A DNA stretch of 64,000 bases from Nocardia vinacea (GTDB taxonomy: Bacteria; Actinomycetota; Actinomycetes; Mycobacteriales; Mycobacteriaceae). The notes under the pieces are model-generated. The model was not told the origin of the DNA and did not search any database. It saw only the letters and a program-made list of their open reading frames with translations. Location: the NCBI RefSeq assembly GCF_035920345.1, contig NZ_CP109149.1:62001-126000 (forward strand), in the 5' to 3' direction. The position numbers and the translations under genes are program-made. This document shows, in pieces, positions 1 through 7,827 of this stretch (position 1 is its first letter; each line of letters opens with the position of its first letter).

Positions 1-519
1 GACGGTGCGGTAGTCGGCCGCCGCAGTGTGCCAGGCAATCTTGGCGGCATTCAATTGGTCTTGATGACCGTTGGGCCAGGCGAACCCGACGGCGTCCTTG
101 ATGATGGACCATCCGAACGGTTCAGGGATTCCGTCCCCAGCTGCTGAAGGGGCGTCTCCTGGGAGGCAGGGATCGGTCGAGAGCTGTGGTGTGGTGGGCG
201 GTTGTTGATCGGCTGGGTTCGCGCTTGTCTCGGCGACCTGGTGGTTGTACGCACCCGCCACGATCAGATTCCTGGTCTGGCCGCACGCGGTTGCCAGTTT
301 GGATGAGGTCGATATCGCAAGCTCGGCGGCTTCGTCGTAGCCTGACGCCCACTGGCCGCCGACGCTGTCGCTGCCAGCCATCCCCGCGTACGTGGTCAGC
401 ACTGCGACCAACGCGGAGTGGGTGGTAACAGTGTCAGTAGACATCTGGCCGAAAACCTCACCGGCAGAGGTGTATTCAGCCCCTCGGTGCACGATGAGCG
501 GCACTGTCGGTGTTGTCAC
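1..519 (-). CDS. Type VII secretion-associated protein, N-terminal part (runs off window)
   Basis: A frame opens with GTG at 519, overlaps the stop of the preceding WXG100 gene by four bases (GTGA), and stays open for 173 codons to the left edge, so only the N-terminus is visible. Residues 57-62 (W..GYD) lie in a helical region of the kind seen at the N-terminus of actinobacterial proteins encoded next to WXG100 pairs, which are often large secreted effectors. After about residue 100 it becomes Pro/Thr/Ser-rich, then shows a new segment. The tight coupling implies one transcript from 1129 leftwards. That it is a secreted toxin or effector is inference; its C-terminal domain lies outside the window. 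Confidence 0.6.
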   Translation of the reverse strand, partial: MTTPTVPLIVHRGAEYTSAGEVFGQMSTDTVTTHSALVAVLTTYAGMAGSDSVGGQWASGYDEAAELAISTSSKLATACGQTRNLIVAGAYNHQVAETSANPADQQPPTTPQLSTDPCLPGDAPSAAGDGIPEPFGWSIIKDAVGFAWPNGHQDQLNAAKIAWHTAAADYRTV

Positions 520-812
520 TGCGGCCACATCCCGACGTTCGTTTGAACAGCAGCGGCGTAACTCGTGTGCGCTCGACGGGCCACCTCACGCAACTCGTCG
601 AGGTTTTCCCGCATCTCTGCGGCACCCGCCATCCAACTATCGTGCGCGGCGCGCTGAGCCTGGGCTGCTTTACTCGACCACGTCTGGTGCAGGTCAGCGA
701 TATGCCGGTCGACTTCACCCAACCAGCCCTCAACGGTGCGCCCGAACTTGTCCATCGTATCGATCGCGGCGTCGAGCTGTTCGAGGTCGACGCGGTAATC
801 ATCACCGGTCAC
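516..812 (-). CDS. WXG100 family (ESAT-6-like) protein
   Basis: A 98-aa, all-helical, charged protein of typical WXG100 length. The central turn is W45-S-S instead of the canonical W-x-G, between two amphipathic helices. Proteins of this family form helical-hairpin heterodimers exported by type VII secretion systems. The ATG overlaps the stop of the upstream WXG100 gene by four bases (809-812), and the stop overlaps the GTG of the downstream gene. The three genes are therefore translationally coupled. The pair probably forms the heterodimeric partner or chaperone of the downstream larger protein. Confidence 0.8.
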   Translation of the reverse strand: MTGDDYRVDLEQLDAAIDTMDKFGRTVEGWLGEVDRHIADLHQTWSSKAAQAQRAAHDSWMAGAAEMRENLDELREVARRAHTSYAAAVQTNVGMWPQ

Positions 813-1129
813 GGCAGATCCAATCCCTGTAGTCCGGTGATCGCATCCTGGTTGATCGTGTCACGGGTCTCGTACTGGTTCGCGGCTTCAGCGAGGTTTG
901 CCGAGGATTCCTCCAGCGCGGCGATGACCGTCTCGGCACCGTGCTTCCATTCGAGCCAGGACTCGTCGTAGGCGCTGGCGGCTTTGCCTTGCCATCCATC
1001 GGCGAGAAGTTCCTTGCCGATCGTGTCGTCGAGCTTCTTCAGCTCGTCTCGGATCGCCTGGGCCTTACCCGAGGTAAATCGTGCCGCCTCGCGTAGCCGG
1101 TCCACCTCGACCTGGAGCTCCCCGGACAC
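809..1129 (-). CDS. WXG100 family (ESAT-6-like) protein, first gene of operon
   Basis: The protein is 106 aa and starts at GTG 1129, chosen because a GGAGGGAGG ribosome site lies just upstream; a longer in-frame reading to 1576 lacks family features. W46-Q-G is the canonical WXG turn between two helices, and the motif YDESW follows in helix 2. It heads a three-gene operon with four-base overlaps (this gene, the 98-aa WXG100 gene, then the partial protein at the left edge). The likely role is type VII secretion partner protein; no ESX core genes are in the window. Confidence 0.82.
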   Translation of the reverse strand: MSGELQVEVDRLREAARFTSGKAQAIRDELKKLDDTIGKELLADGWQGKAASAYDESWLEWKHGAETVIAALEESSANLAEAANQYETRDTINQDAITGLQGLDLP

Positions 1130-1401
1130 CCCGCCTCCCTCCGTCGTGCAGCTCGCCCCTGAACTATATGACGCAGAGCGCACCCACCCGGTTCCACACC
1201 ATGGCATTCCTGGACAGCTGGGCCGCGATCGAGTCTGCGATCGCGAGGACAGGCAGCGGACCTCCCGATGTCGTCTGGGACCAGGCGTGACGCGATGTTG
1301 TCGAACTGGTACGGACGATGAGGAGCGCGCGGCGTTGCGCGACATGGGTCGATCCAGTTGGTCTGCGCGCACAGCTCGGGCAGGCAGGGCGCGACTGATC
1401 T

Positions 1402-1779
1402 TGCGGGAGAACAGTATCCGGCTCGGCGCTGCGCCGCGCTTGCTCGGCACCGAGGACGTCAATACTCGACACAACGACGACCGGACACCACTGCATTTCG
1501 CGGCACAGGCCGCCACGCCGGAACTAGTGGCACTGCTGCTCGACTCGGGAGCCGACATCAACGCCGTCACTGACAAAAAGATGCCCGGCGATCTACTGGG
1601 CGATCATGTCCTCGGGCACGGAGCCGATCGGCACTGTCCCTCTACTGCGAGCCAGGGGAGCCGACCCAACCAGGGCGAACATGAAATCGAACATGGCATT
1701 CGCGTCGGCGGGAGAGCTGAACGCGGCGGTGTCGCACGAGACGATGGACAGCCTGTGGTCGACGCCGAGGGCCGAGTGA
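1402..1779 (+). pseudogene. Ankyrin-repeat protein remnant, frameshifted
   Basis: One frame encodes a clear ankyrin repeat (about 1440-1574: TPLHFAAQ...LLLDSGADINA). At the run of five A's at 1575-1579 the similarity moves to the +1 frame, which continues with IYWAIMSSGTEPIGTV and LLRARGADPTRAN and ends at TGA 1777-1779. The two halves together look like the last two repeats of a small bacterial ankyrin protein of the common ~120-aa type. The first repeat and start codon are not recognisable upstream. Either this is a pseudogene or the A-run carries a one-base error. The hydrolase gene follows 14 bases later. Confidence 0.6.
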
Positions 1780-1793
1780 AGGGGAGCTGACCG

Positions 1794-2579
1794 GTGCAAC
1801 GCCTCGAATTGAGTTCTGTGGACGGTATCCGGCTGGCCTTCGCGGTCCACCACTGCACGGTCGAGCCCCGACTAGGGGTGGTGCTGTTGGTGCACGGCAT
1901 TACGGTGGACATGGACGAGGGCGGGGGCATGTTCGTCCGGTTGGCGCAGCAGTTGGTGTCGCGGGGGTTCGATGTCGTGCGGTTCTCCTTCCGAGGGCAC
2001 GGTGCGAGCGGTGGAACGCAGCAGGGGGTGACGATCGCCGGTGAATGCTTGGATCTGCAGGCCGTAGTGACCGCGGTCCGTGAGCGATTCGCTGGGCAGC
2101 GAATGTCGATTGTGGCGGCGAGCTTCGGTGCCGTGTCGACGGCATTGTCGCTGTCGTGGCTCGACGATCTTTATCGGCTGGTGCTGTGGAACCCGGTGTT
2201 AGATCTGCGGCGCACTTTTCTGGTTCCGGAGTTGGCGTGGGGGGAGGAGAATTTCGGCGCTGTTGGGCAGAAATCTCTGGCCGACAACGGTTTTCTGCTC
2301 GTCGATGGTGAGTTCCAGCTCGGCCGTGTCCTGTTCACCGAGTTCGCGCATTGCCAGCCGCTGGATGATTTCCATGCCGCAGACGTGCCGACGCTGATCG
2401 TGCACGGCGACCACGACACGGCAGTGTCGTATGACGTCGCTGCCCAGGCCGCGCGATCACGATCACACACCACGCTGCACACGATTGCCGGGTCGGACCA
2501 CGGATTCGACTCCCGGGCACGCGAAGACCAAGCGATCAGCACGACCGTCGACTGGCTGGTCGAACAGTCGATGTCGTGA
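1794..2579 (+). CDS. Alpha/beta hydrolase (serine hydrolase)
   Basis: 261 aa with the order expected for the fold: an oxyanion-type LLVHG strand-turn (H34-G35), an FRGHG segment near residue 68, a nucleophile elbow AASFG with Ser110, an acid-bearing strand IVHGDHD near residue 205 and the catalytic His in GSDHGFD near residue 240. The nucleophile elbow has Ala where many esterases have Gly (GxSxG). No signal peptide is seen, so it is probably cytoplasmic. GTG at 1794 is preceded by AGGGGAG. It overlaps the next gene by four bases (GTGA), so the hexapeptide-repeat protein is probably co-translated. Substrate unknown. Confidence 0.8.
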   Translation: MQRLELSSVDGIRLAFAVHHCTVEPRLGVVLLVHGITVDMDEGGGMFVRLAQQLVSRGFDVVRFSFRGHGASGGTQQGVTIAGECLDLQAVVTAVRERFAGQRMSIVAASFGAVSTALSLSWLDDLYRLVLWNPVLDLRRTFLVPELAWGEENFGAVGQKSLADNGFLLVDGEFQLGRVLFTEFAHCQPLDDFHAADVPTLIVHGDHDTAVSYDVAAQAARSRSHTTLHTIAGSDHGFDSRAREDQAISTTVDWLVEQSMS

Positions 2580-3082
2580 CGGGCGTGAAGCTCTCGCGAC
2601 TGTATGCGCCGGTCCGACTCGGCGAGTCCGTGATCGTCGGGGAACAGTGCACGCTCGGGTATCCGAAGGAAGCCCGTATCCGAGACGCGCAACGCGGGCA
2701 GCACACGCTCGGTGAACCTGTCGTGATCGGAGACCGCAGCCAGTTGTCCAACCAGGTAGTAGTGAACGAAGGCGCCACGCTGGGGGAGGACTGCGTGGTG
2801 AAGGATCGTTCCCGGATCGGCTACGGCTGCGTGATCGGTGACCGGACGAGAGTGGTGCAGCCCTCCGACAAAGTCGGAATGATCTCAGTGCGTCCGGATT
2901 ACGCGAGTGTTGCGCGCATCCCCAGGAACTGCTTCACCTCTGCAACTGCGGCATGCGGCCGTACCGCAGTCGCGATTGCATCCAACTTGCGTTGTAATCG
3001 AGCGGACCCAACCGCGCTGATGCTGTTGAAGTTCGCCGTAAGCAGCGAACAGCCGTGGGCGGCATCGCCAGCCTTGATGTAG
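2576..3082 (+). CDS. Hexapeptide-repeat (left-handed beta-helix) protein, C-terminus doubtful
   Basis: The first ~97 residues show hexapeptide-type repeats (V-I-V-G-E, PVVIGDRS, VVVNEGATLGED, CVIGDRT) typical of left-handed beta-helix acyltransferase-like proteins. After about 2867 the pattern stops, and the last ~60 codons lie antisense to the 3' end of the convergent XRE gene (184-base overlap). The gene is probably truncated or frameshifted near 2870, and the annotated tail may be non-native. The start GTG at 2576 overlaps the hydrolase stop. A catalytic His of acyltransferases is not evident, so it may be a structural or inactive relative. Confidence 0.55.
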   Translation: MTGVKLSRLYAPVRLGESVIVGEQCTLGYPKEARIRDAQRGQHTLGEPVVIGDRSQLSNQVVVNEGATLGEDCVVKDRSRIGYGCVIGDRTRVVQPSDKVGMISVRPDYASVARIPRNCFTSATAACGRTAVAIASNLRCNRADPTALMLLKFAVSSEQPWAASPALM

Positions 3083-4134
3083 CTGTGTGCCAGGTCGAGC
3101 TGCCACACGCTTCGCTCACGGGGCCATTGCGCGGTACCGGCAACAGCCTGCTGCAAGTAAGTCACAGCCCGGTCGTAGTCGCCAGCTTCCATGTAAGAGA
3201 TGCCGGCTAGTCCGTTGAACTCCGCTTCGGGCAGCCATGCCCAGTCGGGGTCATACCCTCGTCCGGACTCGTACGCGCGGTGTGCCCGGCTAAGTGTCTT
3301 CTCCATCGCTGGCTTGTCAGAAGCGGCACCCAGAGCTTGTGCCTCGCGAAGAGTGGTCAGTGCGCGCACCTTCGGGCCACCGCTTCGACGAGCGGCATCC
3401 TGCGCGGCCTGTGTTAGATGTACCGAGTCCTGCGGGCGTGGCTGACGGCCGGGAAGTTCTTCCAGCCCGTCCGTATCCAGGTCGATAATGCTGGCGTTGA
3501 GCAATGCGTGCGATGTGGCGATCCCGTCGCCTGCTGCGGCGGACTTCTGGGCTGCGTCGGCGTAATAGCGGCGGGCGGCGTTTCGGTGGTCCGCGTCGTA
3601 GTGCACCCATCCTGCGGCGGTCATCATCTCTGCGGTGGCCGTGGCCAGCGCTTTGCCGGTGTACTCGTTGTAGCTGCCGCTGTCCAGCAACTGCTGGACG
3701 TAGCGAGCCTGGCCAGCCGCCAGATGGCACAGTCGGTCACCGCCAACAACGAGATCCAACTCGTGAATCTGGTTAATACTGTCCGTGATTTGAGCGACGT
3801 CGCTGGCGCCGACTTTTATCCCGGATGACGCAGCGTGGGCTGGCACGTTCGCCGCGACCATTGCAGCGCCTGCGCCCCCGAGTGCCCCTGCTCTGAAGAA
3901 GTTGCGACGGTCCACGTCTGCCTCCTCGTCCGACTCAACTACCAGTATGGCAAGCGGAACCTGAAGCGCGCGTGCGACGAGTCGCAGAACACGGACGTCG
4001 TGTGAGGCGGGGCCGCCGCGCTCCAAGCCCGAGATTGCGGGCTGAGAGAAGTTGAGCAACCCTCCCAGCTCTGTCTGGGTCATCCCGATAGATTTCCTGA
4101 TCCGGCGGATGACGTCGCCGGTTGTCATATACAT
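2899..4134 (-). CDS. XRE-family regulator with helical-repeat C-terminus
   Basis: About 411 aa. An N-terminal helix-turn-helix (MTQTELGGLLNFSQPAIS) is followed by a linker containing a Tat-like or lipoprotein-like RRNFFRAGALGGAGAA stretch, then ~270 residues of TPR-like helices (for example YMEAGDYDRAVTYLQQAV). This architecture is common in actinomycete cytoplasmic regulators that control a divergent operon. The longest frame begins at 4224, but ATG 4134 has GGGGA eight bases upstream; ATG 4128 is a further alternative. It faces a run of small genes from 4420. A pair of inverted GTGCCCGGCACCGGG-type sites sits between them and is a plausible operator. Confidence 0.78.
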   Translation of the reverse strand: MYMTTGDVIRRIRKSIGMTQTELGGLLNFSQPAISGLERGGPASHDVRVLRLVARALQVPLAILVVESDEEADVDRRNFFRAGALGGAGAAMVAANVPAHAASSGIKVGASDVAQITDSINQIHELDLVVGGDRLCHLAAGQARYVQQLLDSGSYNEYTGKALATATAEMMTAAGWVHYDADHRNAARRYYADAAQKSAAAGDGIATSHALLNASIIDLDTDGLEELPGRQPRPQDSVHLTQAAQDAARRSGGPKVRALTTLREAQALGAASDKPAMEKTLSRAHRAYESGRGYDPDWAWLPEAEFNGLAGISYMEAGDYDRAVTYLQQAVAGTAQWPRERSVWQLDLAHSYIKAGDAAHGCSLLTANFNSISAVGSARLQRKLDAIATAVRPHAAVAEVKQFLGMRATLA

Positions 4135-4283
4135 ATCCAGCGTCCCCGATTGTCGGCTGATTTGCCCAAGCTGTCTACCTGAAAACCATTCCCCCGCAGA
4201 ATATATGGGTTTTCGTATAAACAAAATGGAAACCTAAATTTCCGCGCCCACCTGGCGTTTTGGCGGCTTTACGGTCAGTTTCG

Positions 4284-4377
4284 GTGCCCGGCACCGGGCC
4301 GACGCCGTTACCGCCTCGGGCGGCGCATTGGCCCCTTTGAGCCGGGGCCGGTGGCGAAAGCCCCCGGTGCCGGGTAC
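4284..4377. promoter_or_regulatory. Inverted pair of 15-bp sites in divergent XRE/small-gene promoter region
   Basis: GTGCCCGGCACCGGG at 4284-4298 and CCCGGTGCCGGGTAC at 4363-4377 are reverse complements at 14 of 15 positions, about 80 bp apart centre to centre. They lie between the XRE start (4134) and the first plus-strand gene (4420). Each site is itself close to palindromic. The position suggests binding sites for the XRE regulator. Confidence 0.4.
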
Positions 4378-4419
4378 CGCCTGACCTTGCTGCTTATTGC
4401 ACCGGAAGAAGGATGGACG

Positions 4420-4635
4420 ATGCCCACGAATTCTCTTGCCATGTACCAACTCATCGCCCTGTGCGACGCTGGTGCCCATCAGGCGCCGATGCTGCCGTTC
4501 ACAGTTGCCCAAGCGCACGAGATTATGCAGATCCATATTGCTTGCCGTGCGAAGCAGTGCCCGCGCAAGGCTGCCGCACAGCAGATCCTGGTCGACGCCG
4601 GTCGGATGGTTCTAGCCCCGAACAGACTGCGGTGA
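4420..4635 (+). CDS. Small hypothetical protein (first of five-gene run)
   Basis: 71 aa from ATG 4420; an upstream in-frame start at 4351 would add GC-rich sequence without coding character. The C-terminal half has [16 protein letters not shown] followed by a hydrophobic VLVDAG-like stretch. This resembles short actinomycete proteins with a Cys-Arg-Lys-rich motif encoded beside XRE regulators. It is soluble with two cysteines, C53 and C58 by count. The stop overlaps the next start (GTGATG). Function unknown. Confidence 0.6.
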   Translation: MPTNSLAMYQLIALCDAGAHQAPMLPFTVAQAHEIMQIHIACRAKQCPRKAAAQQILVDAGRMVLAPNRLR

Positions 4636-4859
4636 TGGTGGTGACGACACATCAGTCGCATGTCGCATCGCCGCCGCGTCGAATTCGCCACATCCACATC
4701 GAATTCGGAGCGCTGAACTTGGATTACCAAGCCAGTGCCGAACAAGCCCAAAATGTGGCCGATGAACTGGCCCAGGGCTTTCCTGAATTCGTTGTCACGG
4801 TCGATGACGATGTGCGCGTCGATCTGCCGCCTTTGCCGTGCGGCGAACTTTGGGACTGA
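4635..4859 (+). CDS. Small hypothetical protein
   Basis: 74 aa. The ATG at 4635 shares its A with the upstream stop TGA; a GTG at 4632 is in frame and also possible. After ~15 basic residues there is [14 protein letters not shown], then an amphipathic helix ending in an acidic strand [15 protein letters not shown]. The compact alpha/beta pattern suggests a small folded domain. No family recognised. The overlap places it in the same transcript as its neighbours. Confidence 0.55.
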   Translation: MVVTTHQSHVASPPRRIRHIHIEFGALNLDYQASAEQAQNVADELAQGFPEFVVTVDDDVRVDLPPLPCGELWD

Positions 4860-4916
4860 CCGCACTGGCCAACCATCGAGCACCAGTTGTCTGCGAAATG
4901 TGAAGGGACGCGCACT

Positions 4917-5534
4917 GTGCCATCTGACCATCAACCACCAGATCATTTTGTATTCGGGCTCTCACTGAACAGAGCGGCGTTGTTTTCAGCCCCACCGGTT
5001 GAGGCTCGGCCTGACCAGCCACTGCCGGATGCGGGGCCGTTCCTGCGGGTGTTCGCGAGCGTCGATGAACCCGGCACGGTGCTCATGCGCTGTGCTCGGC
5101 AGTACATCGGCATCTGGCGCCACGTCTACGAGCATGGCCGCAACACGGGCGTCCCGGCTGAGGAGCACCTTTCACTGCTGACGTGGCTGATCGACCGCGA
5201 AGCGGGAGGGCACGTCAGGGGGATTACGGTCGACGCTGACGCACCGACGAATCCGTCGTCGTGTGGCGAGATGGTGGCCTGGCTGGGTTGGAAGTACCTG
5301 CTGGTGGCGCTGCGGCAGGACCAATCCGCTCACGCCGAAAACGATGCGGTGGAACTGAATCGGCAGATCGAAGCGCTCGACCGGTTGGTCGCCGATGTGC
5401 GGGCTGGACGGATGCGGTTGCCGGACAAGGCCAGGGGTGTGTTTCCGCCGAAGACGATTCGGCCGGAAGGACCAACCAGCGACGAGTCTGACAGACCGCA
5501 GGCGAATGGGTCGCCCGACGAGGCAGAGTGCTGA
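4917..5534 (+). CDS. Hypothetical protein of XRE-linked operon
   Basis: About 205 aa from GTG 4917, chosen because GAAGGGA lies eight bases upstream; ATG 4887 is an alternative in the same frame. A mainly helical protein: residues ~70-110 (QYIGIWRHVYEHGRNTGVPAEEHLSLLTWLID, split by a Pro) and ~140-180 are helices, the second probably a short coiled coil ending in a basic tail. No transmembrane segment. Its TGA overlaps the next ATG by one base. Function unknown. Confidence 0.6.
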   Translation: MPSDHQPPDHFVFGLSLNRAALFSAPPVEARPDQPLPDAGPFLRVFASVDEPGTVLMRCARQYIGIWRHVYEHGRNTGVPAEEHLSLLTWLIDREAGGHVRGITVDADAPTNPSSCGEMVAWLGWKYLLVALRQDQSAHAENDAVELNRQIEALDRLVADVRAGRMRLPDKARGVFPPKTIRPEGPTSDESDRPQANGSPDEAEC

Positions 5535-5731
5535 TGACGAACTCCTTCAGCCACAGGACATTCGTTCACGCCGAGGGAGTGCTCGCGGAGTACATGTGTC
5601 AGGTACACCTGATGGAACTCACCCCTAAGCGTGCTCGCCAGCTCCTCGAGATCCACCGCTACCACCATCCGGATGACTGCGTGGTGCATGCGGAGGCGGC
5701 GTATCTGCTCCTGAGCGAGAACGAATCCTGA
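5534..5731 (+). CDS. Small hypothetical protein
   Basis: 65 aa from ATG 5534, which overlaps the upstream stop by one base. It contains QVHLMELTPKRARQLLEIHR followed by a His/Cys-containing turn (HPDDCVVHAEAAYLLL). Two helices are predicted by pattern. No known motif. Four bases separate it from the next gene, so it belongs to the same operon. Confidence 0.55.
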   Translation: MTNSFSHRTFVHAEGVLAEYMCQVHLMELTPKRARQLLEIHRYHHPDDCVVHAEAAYLLLSENES

Positions 5732-5734
5732 ACG

Positions 5735-6016
5735 ATGCCAACGCTGCTCGTCGCCATCCCGTGGAGCGGCTCAGTCGTCTTCACAGCGGTGTTGTGCTTC
5801 CGGTTGGGTTACTGGTGGAAGACAACCGAGCTACAAGGGCGGCACGCTGTAGGGAACGTGTCGAGTAGGGACGATCCGTGGGAGTCCGACGAGTACGAGC
5901 TCGGCGACGAAGTGTCGACGAGTGCATCGCTGCTGGCGAGGCCGCGGCGGTGGTGGAGCGAAGATGACGACACTGAGGTAATGCCGGTGATCGATGACGC
6001 CGCAGATGACCAGTAG
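5735..6016 (+). CDS. Small single-pass membrane protein
   Basis: 93 aa. Residues ~5-27 (AIPWSGSVVFTAVLCFRLGYWW) form one hydrophobic segment; the remainder is acidic and hydrophilic with Trp pairs. The likely topology is a membrane anchor with a soluble acidic tail. It is the last gene of the run that starts at 4420 and is followed by a strong hairpin at 6040-6063. Function unknown. Confidence 0.6.
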   Translation: MPTLLVAIPWSGSVVFTAVLCFRLGYWWKTTELQGRHAVGNVSSRDDPWESDEYELGDEVSTSASLLARPRRWWSEDDDTEVMPVIDDAADDQ

Positions 6017-6039
6017 CTCGGACGTGCACCGTCAACGTG

Positions 6040-6063
6040 GCCCGCTCCGTTTCCGGAGCGGGC
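6040..6063. terminator. Hairpin between convergent operons
   Basis: A perfect 10-bp stem, GCCCGCTCCG / CGGAGCGGGC, with a four-base loop lies between the plus-strand small-gene run (ends 6016) and the convergent NUDIX gene (ends 6127). There is no long U-tract, as is usual in actinobacteria. It probably terminates both transcripts. Confidence 0.65.
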
Positions 6064-6126
6064 TGTTGGCGGCTCATGAGACTTTCAGTTTCGCCCCTTT
6101 GCGCCGCCGAATTGCCCGGTGCCCGT

Positions 6127-6567
6127 TCAGATCTCCCGATACCGCGCCAGGACTTGTTTCACGGCATCTGTGACCGGTGGTTCCTCGGCCAGGCTGGTCC
6201 ATGTGTACGCGTCGTGTTCGGTCAGCTGCACTGTGTCGGTACTGGCGACCTCGACGGTGAAGTTGAATTGGCGGCTCTTCTTGCCGCTGCCGGACTGGTA
6301 GTCGAAGTCGCCCAGGTAGTTTCGGATGGCGGTGACGTCGAGGCCGGTCTCCTCTTTGATTTCCCGGATCAGGGCTTGGTCGATGGATTCGCCGGGATCG
6401 ACTTTGCCGCTGGGAAGTTCCCAGATCCCACCCATGAAATCGTCAGTGGGGCGTTGCAACAGCAGAATCTTTCCGCTGTGTTGGACGACGGCGCCCACGA
6501 CGAGTTGTTGCACCTCGTCACGGTCGGCTTCCCGCGTCAACTTCTCCAGCAGTGTTGTCTCGACCAT
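6127..6567 (-). CDS. NUDIX hydrolase
   Basis: 146 aa with a complete Nudix box: GKVDPGE, seven residues, then REIKEETGL, which coordinates the metal for nucleoside-diphosphate-X hydrolysis. It starts at ATG 6567 with AAGGG upstream, only six bases after the aminotransferase stop, so it is the third gene of a minus-strand operon. Substrate unknown; by context it could act on a nucleotide-linked sugar or sanitise a nucleotide used in the pathway. Confidence 0.85.
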   Translation of the reverse strand: MVETTLLEKLTREADRDEVQQLVVGAVVQHSGKILLLQRPTDDFMGGIWELPSGKVDPGESIDQALIREIKEETGLDVTAIRNYLGDFDYQSGSGKKSRQFNFTVEVASTDTVQLTEHDAYTWTSLAEEPPVTDAVKQVLARYREI

Positions 6568-6573
6568 CGAGTT

Positions 6574-7827
6574 CTACCCTTTCAAATCGGCGTGGTGGGT
6601 GATGACTTTGTAGAGCGCTTCGATGTAGCGGTCGACGAGCGGCAGGTCCTCGTCTCGATGCCAAACAGGGAGTTTGAGAGTGGCATGGTGGAGCTCTTCG
6701 GCTCGTGGGTAGTCACCAGGGGCGTAAGCCAGCTTGCCAGTGAAGGCGGGAAACAACGGACCTGGCTCCTGGAAAAGCGGCAGCAGGTTCAGCGGGCAGG
6801 TCGATCCTGGTCGGTCGAATTCGTAGCAGCCCTCGGCCTGCAACGCGGCGTGGAAGCGCTCGACCGGCACGTCGTCGAAGAATTCGCCGTCGTAGAGGAT
6901 CGTGAGTCCGTACCAGGCTGGTCGCGTGTGTGGTTCGTGCCAGGTAATGGTCATGCCCGGCTCTCGCTGGAGTTCGTCGTGGATGTGCTCGGCGATGTGC
7001 TGCCGCCCTGCGAGGTAGTCATCCAGATGTGAAAGCTGTTCCAGCGCAACGGCCGCGGCCAGTGGGTGGATGCGATGCTTGAGTCCCATGCCCGTCACGG
7101 CGTAGCGACTGAGGTCGGAACGCGCTGGGATTTCGTTTCGGCACCGCTTGTTGTACTGGCCATGCAGCAAGACGCGGTGATACACCTCCTCGTCATCGGT
7201 GAGGATGAGGCCGCCTTCGCCTGCTGACAGCGGTTTGGGCCCGTTCATGCTGAAAGCGGCGGCTCGCCCGAACGTGCCGAGCTTCTTCTCACCGATACTC
7301 GCCCCGTGAGCGTGGGAAGCGTCTTCAAGCAGTAGCAAGCCGTGGGCGTCCGCCAGTGTGCGCAGACGTTGGACTTGGGCGGGCATTCCCCACATATGGG
7401 TCACCACAATGGCTTTGGTTCGGTCGGTGATGCGTCTCGGCACGTCGGCCGGATCGAGGTTGCCACTGGCGTCGCAATCGGCCAGGACGGGGGTCGCAGC
7501 CAGGTGCAAGAGCGGTGTGGCGGTGGCGAAGAACGTGTATGCGGGCACGATCACTTCATCGCCCGGCCCGATGCCGCAGGCGGCGTACATCGAATACAGC
7601 GCCGCTGTGCCTGAGCTGGTGAGGATGGCGTGGCGGACACCGAAGTAGCGCTGAAGGGCATCTTCCAGTCGGGCGATGACACCCGAGCGGTCGTAGATCG
7701 AGATGCCCTCGTCGAGCTGGTCGAGGACGGCGATGCTGGTGGCTTCGGTCAGTGGTGGCCATGAAAAGTGCGGCGCTGCTCCGGATATGACAGGCGCGCC
7801 GCCGAGCAGCGCGAGTGGTGAGGTCAC
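6574..7827 (-). CDS. DegT/DnrJ/EryC1/StrS-type PLP aminotransferase
   Basis: 417 aa, the normal family length. Visible features are the TSSGTAALYSMY cofactor-phosphate region near residue 73, the DEVIVPAYTFFAT segment, LLLEDASHAHGA near residue 170 with the PLP-binding Asp, and the Schiff-base Lys in SMNGPKPLSAGEGG near residue 200. The family transfers an amino group to keto-sugars or keto-inositols. The ATG overlaps the oxidoreductase stop by four bases, so the two are coupled. An oxidoreductase plus aminotransferase is the combination that makes an amino-sugar or aminocyclitol; the exact substrate cannot be read from sequence. Confidence 0.87.
   Translation of the reverse strand: MTSPLALLGGAPVISGAAPHFSWPPLTEATSIAVLDQLDEGISIYDRSGVIARLEDALQRYFGVRHAILTSSGTAALYSMYAACGIGPGDEVIVPAYTFFATATPLLHLAATPVLADCDASGNLDPADVPRRITDRTKAIVVTHMWGMPAQVQRLRTLADAHGLLLLEDASHAHGASIGEKKLGTFGRAAAFSMNGPKPLSAGEGGLILTDDEEVYHRVLLHGQYNKRCRNEIPARSDLSRYAVTGMGLKHRIHPLAAAVALEQLSHLDDYLAGRQHIAEHIHDELQREPGMTITWHEPHTRPAWYGLTILYDGEFFDDVPVERFHAALQAEGCYEFDRPGSTCPLNLLPLFQEPGPLFPAFTGKLAYAPGDYPRAEELHHATLKLPVWHRDEDLPLVDRYIEALYKVITHHADLKG

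Noticed and set aside
984..1790. 268-codon plus frame over the WXG100 genes
   Set aside because: Only the 3' part (ankyrin) is protein-like; the first half is antisense to a WXG100 gene with a clear ribosome site and motif.
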